The notes beneath the pieces were generated by a model. The model had not been told where the DNA came from, did no database searches, and saw nothing but the letters and a program-made list of their open reading frames with translations. Below, piece after piece: positions 1 through 11,842 of a stretch of DNA of 64,000 nucleotides. The number at the start of each line of letters is the position of its first letter. Positions within the stretch are counted from its first letter, which is position 1. A program made the position numbers and the translations under genes. Origin of the DNA: Zantedeschia hybrid cultivar (Eukaryota > Streptophyta > Magnoliopsida > Alismatales > Araceae); assembly GCA_030544215.1 (NCBI GenBank), contig JARZZO010000003.1, positions 49,830,045 through 49,894,044 of the forward strand. The letters are read 5' to 3'.

Positions 1-2831
1 AAAGAACATCATATCAGTATCTTGTTTGGACAAGATAGGATATAGGTTTGTCTATTGAGAATAGAAGTTGTTCGATTTATTAGGATAATAAATCAATAGC
101 TTCGGCATCTTTAGTCAACGGTTTATATTTTTTAGATATTTCTTATTACAATCTTCACATTGATAATGCTCTTAAGAAGAGCAAGAATTGTGTGAACCAA
201 ACCTACATGTGGCATTATAGACTTGGACACATTGGTGAAAGCAGGTCGCAAAAGTTATATAAACATGGTTATTTAAATGTATTCGATTATGAATCGCTCG
301 CAACATGTGAGTCCTGCCTTATGGGAAAGATGGCAAAATCTCCATTTACTGGACATGGAGAACGTGCCAAAGATATTTTGGAACTAATACATTCAGATGT
401 ATGTGGTCTAATGTCCACCCAAGTCAAAGGTGGCTTTTCATACTTCATCACGTTCACCGATGACTTCTCAAGATTCGGCTATGCATACTTAATGAAGTAC
501 ACGTCAGAAGCATTTGAGAAGTTCAAGGAGTTCAAGAATGAGGTAGAGAAACAGTCAGGAAAGAGTATTAAAACTCTTCGATCAGATCGAGGAAGAGAGT
601 ACTTGAGTATTAATTTCACACAATTCTTAAAAGATAATGGTATCATTTCTCAGCTTACCCCTCAATATACACTACAAATGAATGATGTATCTAAAAGGAG
701 GAATCACACTTTGTTAGACATAGTGCGCTCCATGATGAGCTTTTCGGATTTAGCAGTGTCCCTCTGGGGATATGTTCAAAACTCAGCAACATACATTCTG
801 AACAGAATACTCAGCAAGTCTGTGACATCTACTCCATATGAGATATAGAAAGACATGAAACCAGAATTTAAACATGTTAAAGCATGAGGTTGTCTTGCTC
901 ATGTAAAGAGGCATAATCTAGACAAGCTGGAATCACGAACTGATAAATGCAGGTTTGTAGGATATCCAAATAAAACATTTAGATACTACTTTTACCATCA
1001 TGGTGAACAAAAAGTTTTTGTCGCCAGGAAAGCTGTCTTCTTAGAAGAGGAATACCTTCTCTAAGAGGACAGTGGGAGTAAAATAGAACTGGAAGAGCTT
1101 TCAGATCTCCAAACAACTACATTATTATCAGATGAGATATCAGTTCTTAAATCAGTTCAGATACACACAGATGAGCCTCGCAGATCTAGTAGGATACTTA
1201 AATTACCCGAACGATATGTGGGACATATCGATGAAAGTAAGTCTAAGGTAGAATACAATGAGGATGATGATCCTAAAACCTATTAGGAAGCCATGAAAGC
1301 CCAGAAGCTGGAAAATGACGAGAAGCTATAAACTCAGAAATCCAGTCCATATACACCAACCAAGTTTGGAACTTGGAGGACTTGCCCGAGGGTGTTGTAC
1401 CCATTGGATGCAAGTGGATCTTTAAGAGAAAGATAGGTGCTGATGGACGGATCGACACTTATAAGGCAAGGTTGGTGGCAAAGGGATATCGTTAAAGGCA
1501 AGGAATTGACTATGACGAGACTTTCTCACAAGTTGCCATGATAAAGTCGATCAGAGTTCTACTCGCCATAGCTATACATTTCGATTATAAAATATGGCAG
1601 ATGGATGTGAAGACTGCCTTCCTCAACGGTAACCTTGAGGAAGAGGTGTATATGATACAACATAAAGGTTTCACATCCAAAAAGTCTCCAGATAAAGTGT
1701 GCAACAGAAGTTTATTTATGGACTGAAACAAGCTTCCCGGAGCTTGAACATAAGATTTGACGAGGCTGTCAAGTCTTATGACTTCATTAAGAATGAAGAT
1801 AAGTCTTGTGTGTATAAGAAGACCAGTAGGAGTACAGTCACCTTAGTTCTTTACGTAGATGACATACTGCTCATTAGAAATAATGTAGCTACGATGTCAT
1901 CGATAAAGATCTGGCTGTCGAAAAACTTTTATATGAAGGATTTGGGAGAAACATCCTACGTATTGGAAATACAGATCTATAGAGATAGATCAAAGAGGAT
2001 GTTTGGAATGACTCAATCCTTGTACATAGATACTATTGTCAAAAGATTTGGCATGGAAAATTTCAAGAGAGGTCTCATAACGATGAGACATAAAATTTAT
2101 CTCTCAAATAAGTAGTCTCCTAAGACTCCTAATGAGAGGACATTCATGGATAGAATATCCTATGCTTCTGCCATAGGATTTATCATGTATGTCATGCTAT
2201 GTACACGGCCTGATGTGACATATCCTCTAAGTGTTACCAGCATATTTCAGGTTGATCCAAGCGAAGAACACTGAAAGGCAGTGAAATATATCCTTAAGTA
2301 CTTGACAAGAACTAAGGATATGTTTTTTGTTTATGGAGGAGGTAACTTGAAACTACGAGGCTTTACTAACTCGAGTTTTCAGTCAGATCCAGATGATAGC
2401 AAGTCTACATCTGGATTTGTATTTACTTTGAATGGAGGCGCAGTGTTTTGGAAGAGTTCCAAGCAAGAAACCACTGCAGATTCGACGACTGAAGCTGAGC
2501 ACATCGCTACAGCTGAAGCCGCTAAGGAAGTAGTGCGGTTGAAGAAGTTCATCACCAACCTTAGCATAATTCCCTGCATCTTCGATCATGTTCCGCTGTT
2601 GTGCGACAACAATGGGACTATTGCACAAGTGAAAGAGTTGCGGTCTCATCAGAAATCGAAAGATATTCTGAGGCGCTTTCATATTATTAAAGAAATCATT
2701 TCCAGAGGATATGTAGTGGTGGAAAGAGTTCCATCTGCCGATAATGTAGCAGATCCACTGACGAAGCCACTGTCTCAAAATGTGTTTGAGCATCAATTAG
2801 AGTCTATTGGATTAATGCATAAAGGTGATTG
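1..2831 (+). pseudogene. Ty1/copia pol polyprotein, 3' part (protease end to RNase H), decayed
   Basis: The reading runs from the end of the protease region through GAG-pre-integrase, integrase, reverse transcriptase and RNase H, in copia order (integrase before RT). Visible motifs: the MWHYRLGH pre-integrase start near 208, CESCLMGK zinc-binding half, HSDVCG and FTDDFSRFGY integrase aspartates, YVDDILLI at the RT active site near 1850, and an RNase H region with SKSTSGFVF, TEAEHIA and CDNNGTIA. Nonsense codons break it at about 846, 885, 1062, 1285, 1329 and 2113, and there are frameshifts near 1330 and 1700. The integrase glutamate expected in GVSERRN reads lysine (DVSKRRN). The copy is dead. 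It continues straight into its polypurine tract and 3' LTR; its 5' half lies left of the window. Copia identity is very secure. Confidence 0.95.
192..848 (+). pseudogene. copia GAG-pre-integrase and integrase core fragment
   Basis: This is the longest open piece of the copia pol remnant, 218 codons. It holds the pre-integrase HHCC-like region (H in WHYRLGH, CESC pair) and the integrase catalytic core, which would insert the cDNA into the genome. Two of three acidic residues are seen (SDVCG, TDDFS). The third, normally E in the GVSERRNRTLLD motif, is K here. It ends at a stop after TPYEI, where related copies read TPYEIWKG, so the stop is a point lesion within a longer protein. Confidence 0.9.
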
Positions 2832-2832
2832 A
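1538..2832 (+). pseudogene. copia reverse transcriptase and RNase H remnant
   Basis: Three open pieces (1538-1726, 1699-2115, 2281-2832) give RVT_2-type reverse transcriptase and a copia RNase H. QMDVKTAFLNGNLEEEVYM marks the N-terminal RT palm and YVDDILLI the catalytic centre. SKSTSGFVF, AEHIATAEA, CDNNGTIAQ, HIIKEII and ADPLTKPL mark RNase H and its C-terminus. A frameshift lies near 1700, a stop at 2113 and another at about 2272. The first RNase H aspartate, normally in GYTDADWAG, reads asparagine (GFTNSSFQSD). The stop at about 2830 falls just before the polypurine tract, as in intact family members. Confidence 0.9.
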
Positions 2833-2841
2833 CTTTAGTCT

Positions 2842-2852
2842 AAGTGAGAGAT
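2842..2852 (+). other. polypurine tract of copia element
   Basis: AAGTGAGAGAT immediately precedes the LTR start TGTTAG. It matches the copia-type AAGTGGGAGAT/TGTTAG junction that primes plus-strand DNA synthesis. Confidence 0.8.
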
Positions 2853-4045
2853 TGTTAGTCTTAAATGGCCTACAAGCCAATCTGACTATGTAAATCTCAT
2901 TTATTTATTAATAAAATGGCATTATATTCATTATGTATAACTCATATTATTATCGTCTCATAATGAAGTCCGTGAATATGTGCGATAGTGATCAGATTAT
3001 GATGAGATCATACTAGTGAGACTGATCACTTAAATACACATATTCTTAATAGTTCCTAGTCTGAGGATATTCGAGAAGGACATCGGATATCCGGTTAAAC
3101 TAGTACAGATTACTCTCGCTCATAAGATGAGGGTGACTGATCTCATAGTCACTTGTGCGGAGACACTAAGACGAATCTGTAGGTACTCATTAGAGAATGA
3201 GTTCACTGAACTGATCCGTATGAATCACTAGATGGTATTGTACCTCACTGTCAACCAACTAGCTTCTATTGTCACAGTTGCGTGGATGGTCATCGGACTT
3301 GAAATACTAAGGACACCTTGTCGGTGGACTTCTGTGCTTTGACCTTGGTTTATGAATCTCTAACCACGAGCTTCTAAACAGCCGAAGATCAGGTACAGCG
3401 GAACACCGTCAAAGGAAATTAAGTGTCAATAAGAAATCATTCGTTCTCGGTACTTAGAGAGAGAATGCTCTATGAAGGATGCGCAGAAGTCCCTGGCCAG
3501 GGCGGACGATAATATCGGGAAAAGAGTTTTCCGATACTATTCAGCAGCATCCGATCCAACTAAGTCGACCGGTTAGGGTTTGACGGTTTACCATACCCAA
3601 AGTTAACTCGAGAGCATTGTACGAATGAAGGATTATATCTACGCGGTAACTCTCGACGGAAAGGTTCCAAGAGTGGGTTACTTAACCCTGATACCTTCCG
3701 GGTTCACGCGGTGTTGCTTGGTACCCAACGTGATCGGAGGCCCAATCGAATTTGATGTGCGACATTGATTCGATTGATTAATTAATTAATATGAGTTATT
3801 AATTGATTAATCAGGCCAGTGAAGAGTCACTGGACTTATTGGACCATTAACCGGACTGGTTATTGGGTCTAGAGGGTCACACACAAATGATTCTTAAGGC
3901 GATGGTAATAAAGTGGATTTTATATAAACCGGGGGTTTTTATGAAAAATCGCGTTGTTAATATAAAATATAACGAACGGGCTGAACAGGCCAGACTGTTG
4001 CTCAACTCTGGCCGCCCCCTCCTCTCTTCCTCTCTCTCTCTCTGG
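2853..4045 (+). mobile_element. copia 3' LTR, truncated at its 3' end
   Basis: It begins TGTTAGTCTTAAATGG directly after the polypurine tract and runs parallel to the complete solo LTR at 7255-8782 for about 1190 bases. Both share the CATCGGATATCCGG block, the TCATAGTCACTTGTG block and the GAACGGGCTGAACAGG block. The match stops at the CT-rich run ending TCTCTGG at 4045. The final 370 or so bases of U5 and the CA terminus are missing, so the element has no right-hand TSD. Confidence 0.9.
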
Positions 4046-4789
4046 CATATAGTAAGCCATCCATCTGTGAAAGGTGTAAAGCGGCGTGCTGCCGGGATGT
4101 CAGCCTTCACACTAGGGGTGTGATGCCACAAGCCTGAGATGGGGTTAGTCCTACATCAGAAAATCAAAAAGGAGTTGGAAGCTCCAAAAAGGGTTGGACT
4201 GTCCACCTTAATGCCCGAGTTTTGGGTGAGCAGGTGGTCCTACATCAGCCTGTATAGTTTTGCTTTGGCTCAAGGACAACCAACCTATGGACACAACTGA
4301 ACAGGAAACATGAGCAGAACAACTTATTCAACTCATTTGAGATGTACAAACCTAGATTGATTTTACATCATAGACATTAAATATCTTCAGATTTTTATCA
4401 CGGCATTTCAGTTATTATAAATAGGTTGCAGATAAGGAACAAATACAATTAAATCATTATATAACCAAACGACAAATCAATTGCCTCAATGAACTCAAAA
4501 CTAGGCTATTATGAGAACACAGAAAGATCAGAATGGCTGTCTAGTCCCTTTCTGCTCACTCTTAATAGGGCACTTGGGAACACTTCGGTTTTTCTTGAGT
4601 ACTCTCACAACTTATTTTATTTAATTTTTCTTCATTTTTTAAAAATGTTATAAGACAGTTTCAAATGTGTTTGGCAAAGTTAGACAATTTTTTGAATGTG
4701 CATTCAGAAGCCATCTGTCAAAAAATATCATGCACGCAGTAGAAAACCCAAGCCCAAATAACATGGTGTCACCCCCCCCCCAAAAGAAC
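4046..4789. other. unassigned sequence
   Basis: No convincing gene. A TAGTCCTACATCAG / GGTCCTACATCAG pair about 80 bases apart (4148 and 4230) resembles motifs seen in plant LTR repeats, but no element borders could be drawn. The rest is A/T-rich spacer. Confidence 0.4.
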
Positions 4790-5060
4790 AAAACCTATTC
4801 CTTGCCATTCTCATCACCATCTCCCTCCCTCATCTCCTTGCCCACAGCCACAGGGGCCACCAGAGCCTGGGGTGAGTTCTACATGCATGACCACCCAATG
4901 GCACTGCTGTCTGTGTGGCCATCATTGTGCCCCTTGGACCTCTGGTTTGGCTCAATCTATGTCATGGGCAACTTGTGGGACAATCTCACCACTGCCCCAG
5001 ACACCATGTCCATGGTGGTCAGCCGGGTGCAGGGCATCATAGAGGGGAAAACCAGGTAGC
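4790..5060 (+). pseudogene. dirigent-like coding relic
   Basis: One frame reads, in order, a hydrophobic serine/proline stretch, FYMHDHP (4877-4897), FGSIYVM (4946-4966) and a VVSRVQGIIEG end. This is the spacing of dirigent proteins, which have F-Y-x-H-D early, then FG-x-I-x-V-x-DDPLT and VGRAQG. Dirigent proteins are secreted beta-barrel proteins that steer phenoxy-radical coupling in lignan and lignin chemistry. The DDPLT motif is lost (GNLWDNLTT), there is no start methionine in place, and nothing dirigent-like follows the stop at 5057. It is at best a broken fragment. The match rests on three short motifs, so another origin is possible. Confidence 0.4.
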
Positions 5061-6142
5061 ATTTGGTGGTTGGAGAGAGGGGCCCAGCACAACAGAAATA
5101 GCAGTGAGAGTTTGGGCCATTGAAACCCTCAGAGATAAGATGAAGAGCGGTGGAGACGTGAATGGGGAAGCTCCTCTGGACACTGGTTGGATCTGATGAG
5201 GCTACTGTGGTTGGCAAGAAGCACCCCTAGAGCAGGGGAGCGAACACATGTCCTGTCATGGCAAACACCAATGGGAAATTTTCAGGAGGGGAAAGTGACA
5301 TGTCAGAGGCCAAGAGAGGAACCTTTCCTTAAAAGTTAGTGAACTCCAAACAGGTCCACGTCTTGCTTCCTATTCCTAAGATATACTTAGAAAGAGAGAG
5401 ACTAACAGAATGTTTCCAAATACCCTGTAAGGAGTTGACTCGTGGCTAGAGCCAAAATAGGTGCCCGTTGACCCTCAAATGCCTGAATCTGAGCAAACTC
5501 GAGCTGAGAAGAAAACAACCACACAACAAGTACAATAGGCAGAGCTTGGGCAGTTCATCCTTTCTTTGGAAGTGCACACTTCACCCTGTGAATTTTCACA
5601 GGATTATCAGATATTCAGATAAGACATTGGGTGTAATCAGTCAAAGAGAGTACTAAAGCACCTTATCAATTTTCACAGGACTAACAGATAAGATGTTAGC
5701 TGTAATTAGTCAAAAGGCAGTATGAGAGGGCTTTTTAGGAAAACACTTAGACTTGGACCTCTCATAGACTTCTAAGTAGCACCAAGAAGAGGAAGTGACG
5801 ATACTAGCATATCGAACCAAGAGTAAATCATCAAAGAAACATAGTTGAACCTTACTTTGGAGATTGCGAGAACGTAATCGAAGTGAGGTTCAAATAGAGA
5901 TGGAGGTCATAAACGACTCTTCCCTCCCTAGGGTTTACCAGTCCAGGCTAAGGGCTTTCTCATTGGCAAAACCACCCATCAAATCAACAAAAGTCTTGAT
6001 TAATTTGCATCAAGAATAGCTTATAAGACACAATGGGATGCAGTATGCACCGTAAGCATGGCACTGCACTACAAGATGAATAACAGAGAAGACAAATGAT
6101 GTTACAAAATAAAAAATATATATTTGACAATCAAAACTGTGT
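5061..6142. other. unassigned sequence
   Basis: Short open frames only, none with recognisable motifs. A near-duplicate of about 30 bases (AATTTTCACAGGATTATCAGAT at 5588 and AATTTTCACAGGACTAACAGAT at 5669) with similar following sequence (GTGTAATCAGTCAAAGAGAGTA / CTGTAATTAGTCAAAAGGCAGTA) marks an imperfect tandem repeat of about 80 bases. Confidence 0.4.
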
Positions 6143-6400
6143 CCAAGGGCGAGGGATGTCAAGTGGGCTGGGCCGGCCTGAAGGCCCAGCAAGCCTGGCC
6201 CATTCTATACAGGACCTAGGACCAGAAAATGAGCTCATCAAGCTAAATTGGCCCAGCCCTGCACAATCTGAGGCCAGTCTCAGGCTTAGATGGGCCCAGC
6301 CCGTAGTTAAAACCTCAAATATCTACCAACCCCACTCCCGTTTGGCCAGGCCCTCACTCTTCCTCTCCTTCCACTGCCGACCATAATGCTCTCTCCTTTT
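6143..6400 (+). mobile_element. possible hAT-type terminus (GGGCTGGGCC-rich)
   Basis: CAAGGGCGAGGGATGTC followed by repeated GGGCTGGGCC / GGCCCAGC words resembles the ends of plant hAT elements rich in this motif. The other end and a TSD were not found, so the extent is a guess. Confidence 0.25.
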
Positions 6401-7249
6401 GCTTCTCCGTCCCCTTCCTCCTTCCTCCCATCTTCTGTAAATAAAAGGTAGTAATTTAGATCATTCCTTTCTTCTTTTATGTATTTGTTTATGTGAAGTC
6501 ACTTTTCTTTGCTCCTATGTCTCCTCCCTCCTTCCTCACATCCCCTGTTAAGGAAATTTCGTGTGAAAGGGATTGGTGGTATCACCGGTGGATGAGAACC
6601 TGGATGTGGGGCTGCAATGGACGAGATCTCAATGGTGGCAGCCAGTAGATGAGAACCCTGTGGCAGTGGTAGTGATAGGAAGCCGACAGTGCCAACTGCA
6701 TTAGACGAGATCCCAGCCATGATGGGCTGGTAGAGGGACCCAACAGAAGCTGCAAGTTGGCAAGCTACACTGGTGAACTCAACCAAACCAACCCCCCCCC
6801 CCAATGTCTTCTTTCTTACTTTCCACATAAAAAATCTAACCTAAAAAATTCCTAAAACATGATATAAAACCCCAAACAAATCAACAAGCTGCAGTAGATC
6901 TTCACAACTGTGTTTTGGCTTGTAAGTTTTCATCCATAAGCCAAATGTACACTAGAAATTCCCAAAATGAATGGCTGATTGTCTTCCACATGGTGAAAAT
7001 GTGGGTAAGAAAAGGAACAAGTTGTTTAGATAATTTCACAACATCAAAAAAGAGATCACAATTAATGCAAAATTCTATGTTGAAAATTCATACATGCCCC
7101 CCTCCAAAAAAAACTCACTAGTGGCTTAATAAATATGTCAAAGGTAATTATATCATTCTGCAGGGTATATATAGAGGCACACACAAACACGCATACTCAC
7201 ACGTGTGCAACATAAAAATAGTATAAAGCTTGTTCTAAATTAACATGAC
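6401..7249. other. unassigned sequence
   Basis: Pyrimidine-rich start, then A/T-rich sequence with no gene or element borders seen. A run of C at about 6789-6802 and A-runs are present. Confidence 0.4.
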
Positions 7250-7254
7250 ATATG

Positions 7255-8782
7255 TGTTAGTCTTAGGTGACCTACAAGCAATCTGACTATGTAAATCTCG
7301 TTCATTTATTAATAAAATAGCATTATATTCATTATGTATAATTCGTATTATTATCGTGATCAAAATTATGATGAGATCATACTAGTGAGACTGATCACTT
7401 AAATACACCTATTCTTAATAGTTCTTAGTCAGAAGATATCCGAAAAGACATCGGATATCCGGATAGATTAATACATATTACTCCCGCTCATAAGATGAGG
7501 GTGAATGATCTCATAGTCACTTGTGTGGAGACACTAAGACGAATCTATATGTGCTCATTAGATAATGAGTTCACTGAAGTGATCCATATGAATCATTGGA
7601 TGATATTGTACCTCAATGTCAACCAACTAGATTCTATTATCGTAGTTGCGTGAATGGTCTTCGGACCTGAGACACCAAAGATATCTTGTCAGTGGATTTA
7701 TGTGCTTTGACCTTAGTTTATGAATCTCTAACCACGGGATTCTAAACAGCCAAAGATCAAGTACAGCGGAATACCGTCGAAGGAAATTGAGTGTCAATAA
7801 GGAATCATTCGCTCTCGGTACTTAGAGAGAGAATGCTCTAGGAATGATGCGCGAAAATCCCTAGCCAGGGCGAACGATAATATCGGAAAAGGAGTTTTCC
7901 GATAATATACGGCAGCATCCGATCCAAGTGAGTTGACCGGTTAGGGTTTGACGGTACACCATACCTTGAATTGACTCGAAAATATTGTACGAATGAAAGA
8001 TTATATCCGCACGGTAACTGTCGGCGGAAAGGTTCCAAGAGTGGGTTACTTAACCCCGATATCTTCTAGATTCACGCAGTGTTGCTTGGCACCCAACATG
8101 ATCGGAGGCCCGATCGAATTTAATGTGCGACATTGATTCAATTGATTAATTAATTAATATGAGTTCTTAATTGATTAATCAGGCCAGTAAGGAGTCAGTG
8201 GACTTATTGGACCATTAACCGAACTGGTTATTAGGTCTAGAGGGTCACACGCAAATAATTCTCAAAGTGATGGATAATAAAGTGAGTTTTATATAAACCA
8301 GGAGTTTTTTATGAAAAACCGCGTGGTTAACATAAAATGTAGCGAACGGGCTGAACAGGCCAGATTGCTGCTCAACCCTGGCCGCCCCCTCCTCTCTTCC
8401 TCTCTCTCTCTGGTTCCCTAACCCGTATCTGTTCTCTGGGTCTACTCCGCCGCTTCTCTGACTCCCATCCGACGGAAAATCGACCGCGCTTTGCGGCGGT
8501 CGTTGCAGATAATGGCAAAAGGTTCGTGGGTTGCGATGAGCGAAGAACGTGAGGATATCCACCGCGAGGAGGATCGCGTGGACTTCGCTAGAGGTCGGAC
8601 GCTTGTGCGGCTAGCGGTGTCACACCGACGGAACCAATCGGTCGCGGATTCGAATCCACGCGCGGTAATGTCCGATTACCGTATTTCCGATTTTGGTTTA
8701 TTCGAAACGGGAACGAATCGTTGTAATAATTATTTTTATTTTCCGCTGCGTGAGCGATCCAGAGAAACACGAGAACCCAACA
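7255..8782 (+). mobile_element. solo copia LTR with perfect TSD ATATG
   Basis: A 1528-base LTR begins TGTTAGTCTTAGG and ends GAGAACCCAACA. It is flanked by ATATG at 7250-7254 and again at 8783-8787, a 5-bp target-site duplication. There is no internal region on either side, so this is a solo LTR left by recombination between the two LTRs of one inserted element. It is in the same family as the LTRs at 2853, 44637 (minus) and 54704. The part after about 8400 shows U5 sequence missing from the 2853 copy. Confidence 0.95.
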
Positions 8783-8787
8783 ATATG

Positions 8788-10360
8788 AATCTTTGCCATT
8801 CTTATCACTGGTGACTGCACTATAGCCACCAAATATGCTAAAAGAAGAATTCTAAAAATAAAGTCTCAAACAATTCTTTTAAAGCTTACAAATACTGCAG
8901 ATATTGCCGCATTTATCTGCATGTCCTTTACACTAGACTTGCTGAACCTGCAAGCAGACGCCACAAAATGGTTAAACTGATAAATGTGATAGTCCATAAA
9001 ATTAGTTAAATCTACAAATGAAATATATGTGAACATCTTAGGAAAATTGTCTATACACAATGAGTAGAGGCATACAATATATGGAAAATGCTTACTCTTC
9101 ATGCAAGATGCAGAAACTGTTTCTTTTTCAAAAGGGGGAGAGATACACAACCAACTTATTTAATAACTAATAGAGATAGTGCAATGAAATAATGAGCCAA
9201 CGGATGAGTCTCTAAGCAAATGCAGGACAGGACAGTAAAAGAAGGGATCACAATATAGTCACAGAAGCTGTCAAAAGAAAATACTGGATAGTAGAAAACA
9301 AATGACTGCTTTAATAATAAAACTGAAGAAAAAGGAATGACAGCAAAATAATGATATGTTTTCATGACCACAAATCAGAAAGATGTGTCAACTGTAAGAA
9401 GTCATAGCAACTGTACGTTGCTGTGGGAACAATATCACCAGAAACATACAAAAATCCAGCCAATGCATAGAACTAATATAATGTTAGATAGACACCAGAA
9501 GAAGCACATGCATCCTTCTCAATCTTTAGATCAGCGACAATTTCAGCATCAACGATATCTTAATTTCCTGCTATGAAGCAGAAGCAGGAAATTTTCCTCA
9601 ATCCAGTCTAAAACAAATCTTAGTTACCTATCAAAATTCATGATAAATTTTGCATATGCATATTTATTTGCACACTAACATTCAACAAAGTTGGTTCACG
9701 TTGGAAAAAACAAAAATATGCAATCAACCTGTAAATTTATATATGCAACTCTTATATTTAAAACTCTTTCAGACTGGTCCCCATTGAAAATTTCCACTGA
9801 TGCTAGCAATGTCCTCTGCTTATTCTCCACATTTCTAACTACATGTGGAGCAGACTATGATAATACCACTTACAACTTTCTCTTAGATTTTGACTTTAAA
9901 AGGGGTGTAAACTGTTCCATCTTCAGAAACTAAATTCTTCAAGTCTACTGGCCAACCTCATTCCCTCAACTAATCCAAATATACTACATTTAACCTCTGA
10001 CTCACTGGCCACTTGATAATGTTCATCAGTCACCACATGCTGAGGAGATTCCTAACATGAATTCTCATCCCAAGAGAGACACATGGGGGATCTTAGGAGG
10101 TTGAGGAATCAAGGAAAATTATACAAAACCATACAATCTATCAAGGTTTGCCATATCAGATTTCAGCTGTGTTCATATGTGAGTGGGGATCTACTGCCAC
10201 CTAAAGAAAATTGTTGGATCCCTCTCATCCAATGGCTCAGAAACATGGAAAAAGCCTCTAGACGGTTGGACATGTGCCTACTTCTTCGCTCCCCCAAAGG
10301 GACATCCCAGATGAGCAAGTTCTCTCTCCATGAATATAGCAGTTTCCCTGCATCTGATGA
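8788..10360. other. unassigned A/T-rich sequence
   Basis: No open frame longer than about 94 codons and no protein motif seen on either strand. It could be intergenic or old intron DNA. Confidence 0.4.
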
Positions 10361-10382
10361 CTCTCTCTCTCTCTCTCTCTCT

Positions 10383-10422
<40 letters not shown>
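10361..10422. repeat. compound microsatellite (CT)n(AT)n
   Basis: About 23 bases of CT repeat, one C, then about 38 bases of AT repeat. The open frames crossing it on both strands are repeat translations, not genes. Confidence 0.97.
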
Positions 10423-10425
<3 letters not shown>

Positions 10426-11094
10426 GGACGTCTTCACCGCATCTTGATTATCAGGCATGACATGGGAGAGAACTAAGCACAAACGAAAACTCTATCCAGC
10501 GAAGTCATCCTACTCTCTTTCCGCTGCATATCTATCACTACTATGGAGGTCTGGTGGGGTAGCAAGTTCCCTTCAACAACCATTGCTTGGGGCCACCTTC
10601 TTTCCCCGCACTTGCTATCAAAGAATGAATTGTAAATACAAGACCTATAATTGAGTTCTCAAGAGGACCATTTCTCTGGCAAACAAAGAAGTCCAGCTGT
10701 AAGTGAATTCAAAAGTAAGTACCTCCTCAAGCCAGCTGTCATGGAATGGGTGCTTGGAGGATGTCCAATAATCTATGAAGGCAGGTCAAACAGCATTCTA
10801 TATATTTACAATTATAATGCAGTTGTTTCTTCATATATCTAGAAATTCATAAATGCTCAATATTCACAAAACAAGCTTGTGCCTTACAGTACGTAGATGA
10901 GCAGCACCTGTGTAAAAAACAGGCAGAAAATAAAGATAAGGAAATGAGACTGAGGCGGCTGTCCCGAGGGAAGGTCACTCAATGGATAGGGGCAAGCAAA
11001 GCCGGCATGGAGCAGGATAAGTTCTCCTCCATTTGCGTTGAAGGTCTCACATGCCCCACTCTGTCCAGACTTTTCTTTACCATATTTGGATGCA

Positions 11095-11098
<4 letters not shown>
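10423..11098. other. unassigned sequence between two microsatellites
   Basis: Nothing recognisable. Short frames lack motifs. Confidence 0.4.
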
Positions 11099-11184
<86 letters not shown>

Positions 11185-11193
11185 GTGTGTGTG
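11099..11193. repeat. compound microsatellite (CT)n(AT)n(GT)n
   Basis: About 47 bases of CT, then about 36 bases of AT, then a short TG run. It has the same CT-then-AT order as the tract at 10361, only about 680 bases away. Confidence 0.97.
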
Positions 11194-11644
11194 CTTGCTG
11201 CATCATGCCAGTGCTGCCATCTGATCTCTTAGATCGGACGGCAGCTAGCAGTGCAGAAGAAAAAAAACTTAAAAAAAATGCCAAGCTGGGGAAGGATCAC
11301 ACACTCGACAACCCAAGCCATCTGCAGCACACACTGTGCAGCAAGTATTATTCATATAAGATGATAAAAAACCTCCAAAACTGGGATAAAAAACTGAAAA
11401 GTAAAACTGAACAACAAAAACTGAAAAGAAAAAAAACTGATAAAAATAAGAAAAGAGAAAAAAACTGATAAAAAACCTGAAACGAAAAAGTGAAAAGAAA
11501 ACAACTGACACCAACCTGCTTGCTGTTTAGAGACTTACCTGCTCTTCCTCTAAAAGCACCGAATGCAACCTCCCGGATGCAACAAATCCACAGAGAGCTC
11601 CTTGTCGGAGGGGAGCATCTCTTGAGGGGGAGACAGAGGGGTGC
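11194..11644. other. unassigned, with A-rich AAAACTGA repeats
   Basis: From about 11385 to 11515 the sequence is a degenerate A-rich repeat built on AAAAACTGA words. No gene was seen. Confidence 0.5.
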
Positions 11645-11842
11645 AGCGGGTTGGATAAGGAGGAGATTAAGGACATATTAGCTAAGGTAGGTAAGGTAGC
11701 ATTGGAACAAGAGAGGGAGGTGGCCGAGAAGTTGGGTGTCTCATTTGACAAGATTGACAAGGATGTGCAGCATGTTTTCTTTAAGATTAAAAAAAAGGTG
11801 GCAAGTTGGGATGGCCAGGAGGGAGGATGTGAGGTTTCCTCA
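11645..11842 (+). pseudogene. possible C-terminus of LINE ORF1
   Basis: A charged open frame (LDKEEIKDILAKVGKVALEQ start) ends at the stop that overlaps the likely start of LINE ORF2 at 11842. Position and the absence of other candidates suggest it is the tail of the first LINE open frame. No domain was recognised, so this is inference from context only. Confidence 0.3.

Noticed and set aside
8600..8670. tRNA-like GGATTCGAATCC in copia LTRs (also 56160)
   Set aside because: There is an extra base against the B-box consensus, no A box and no cloverleaf, and it lies in LTR U5 in every copy.
10944..11468. 174-codon open frame across a microsatellite, and its opposite-strand partner
   Set aside because: Most of it is Ser-Leu and Tyr-Ile dipeptide from CT and AT repeats.
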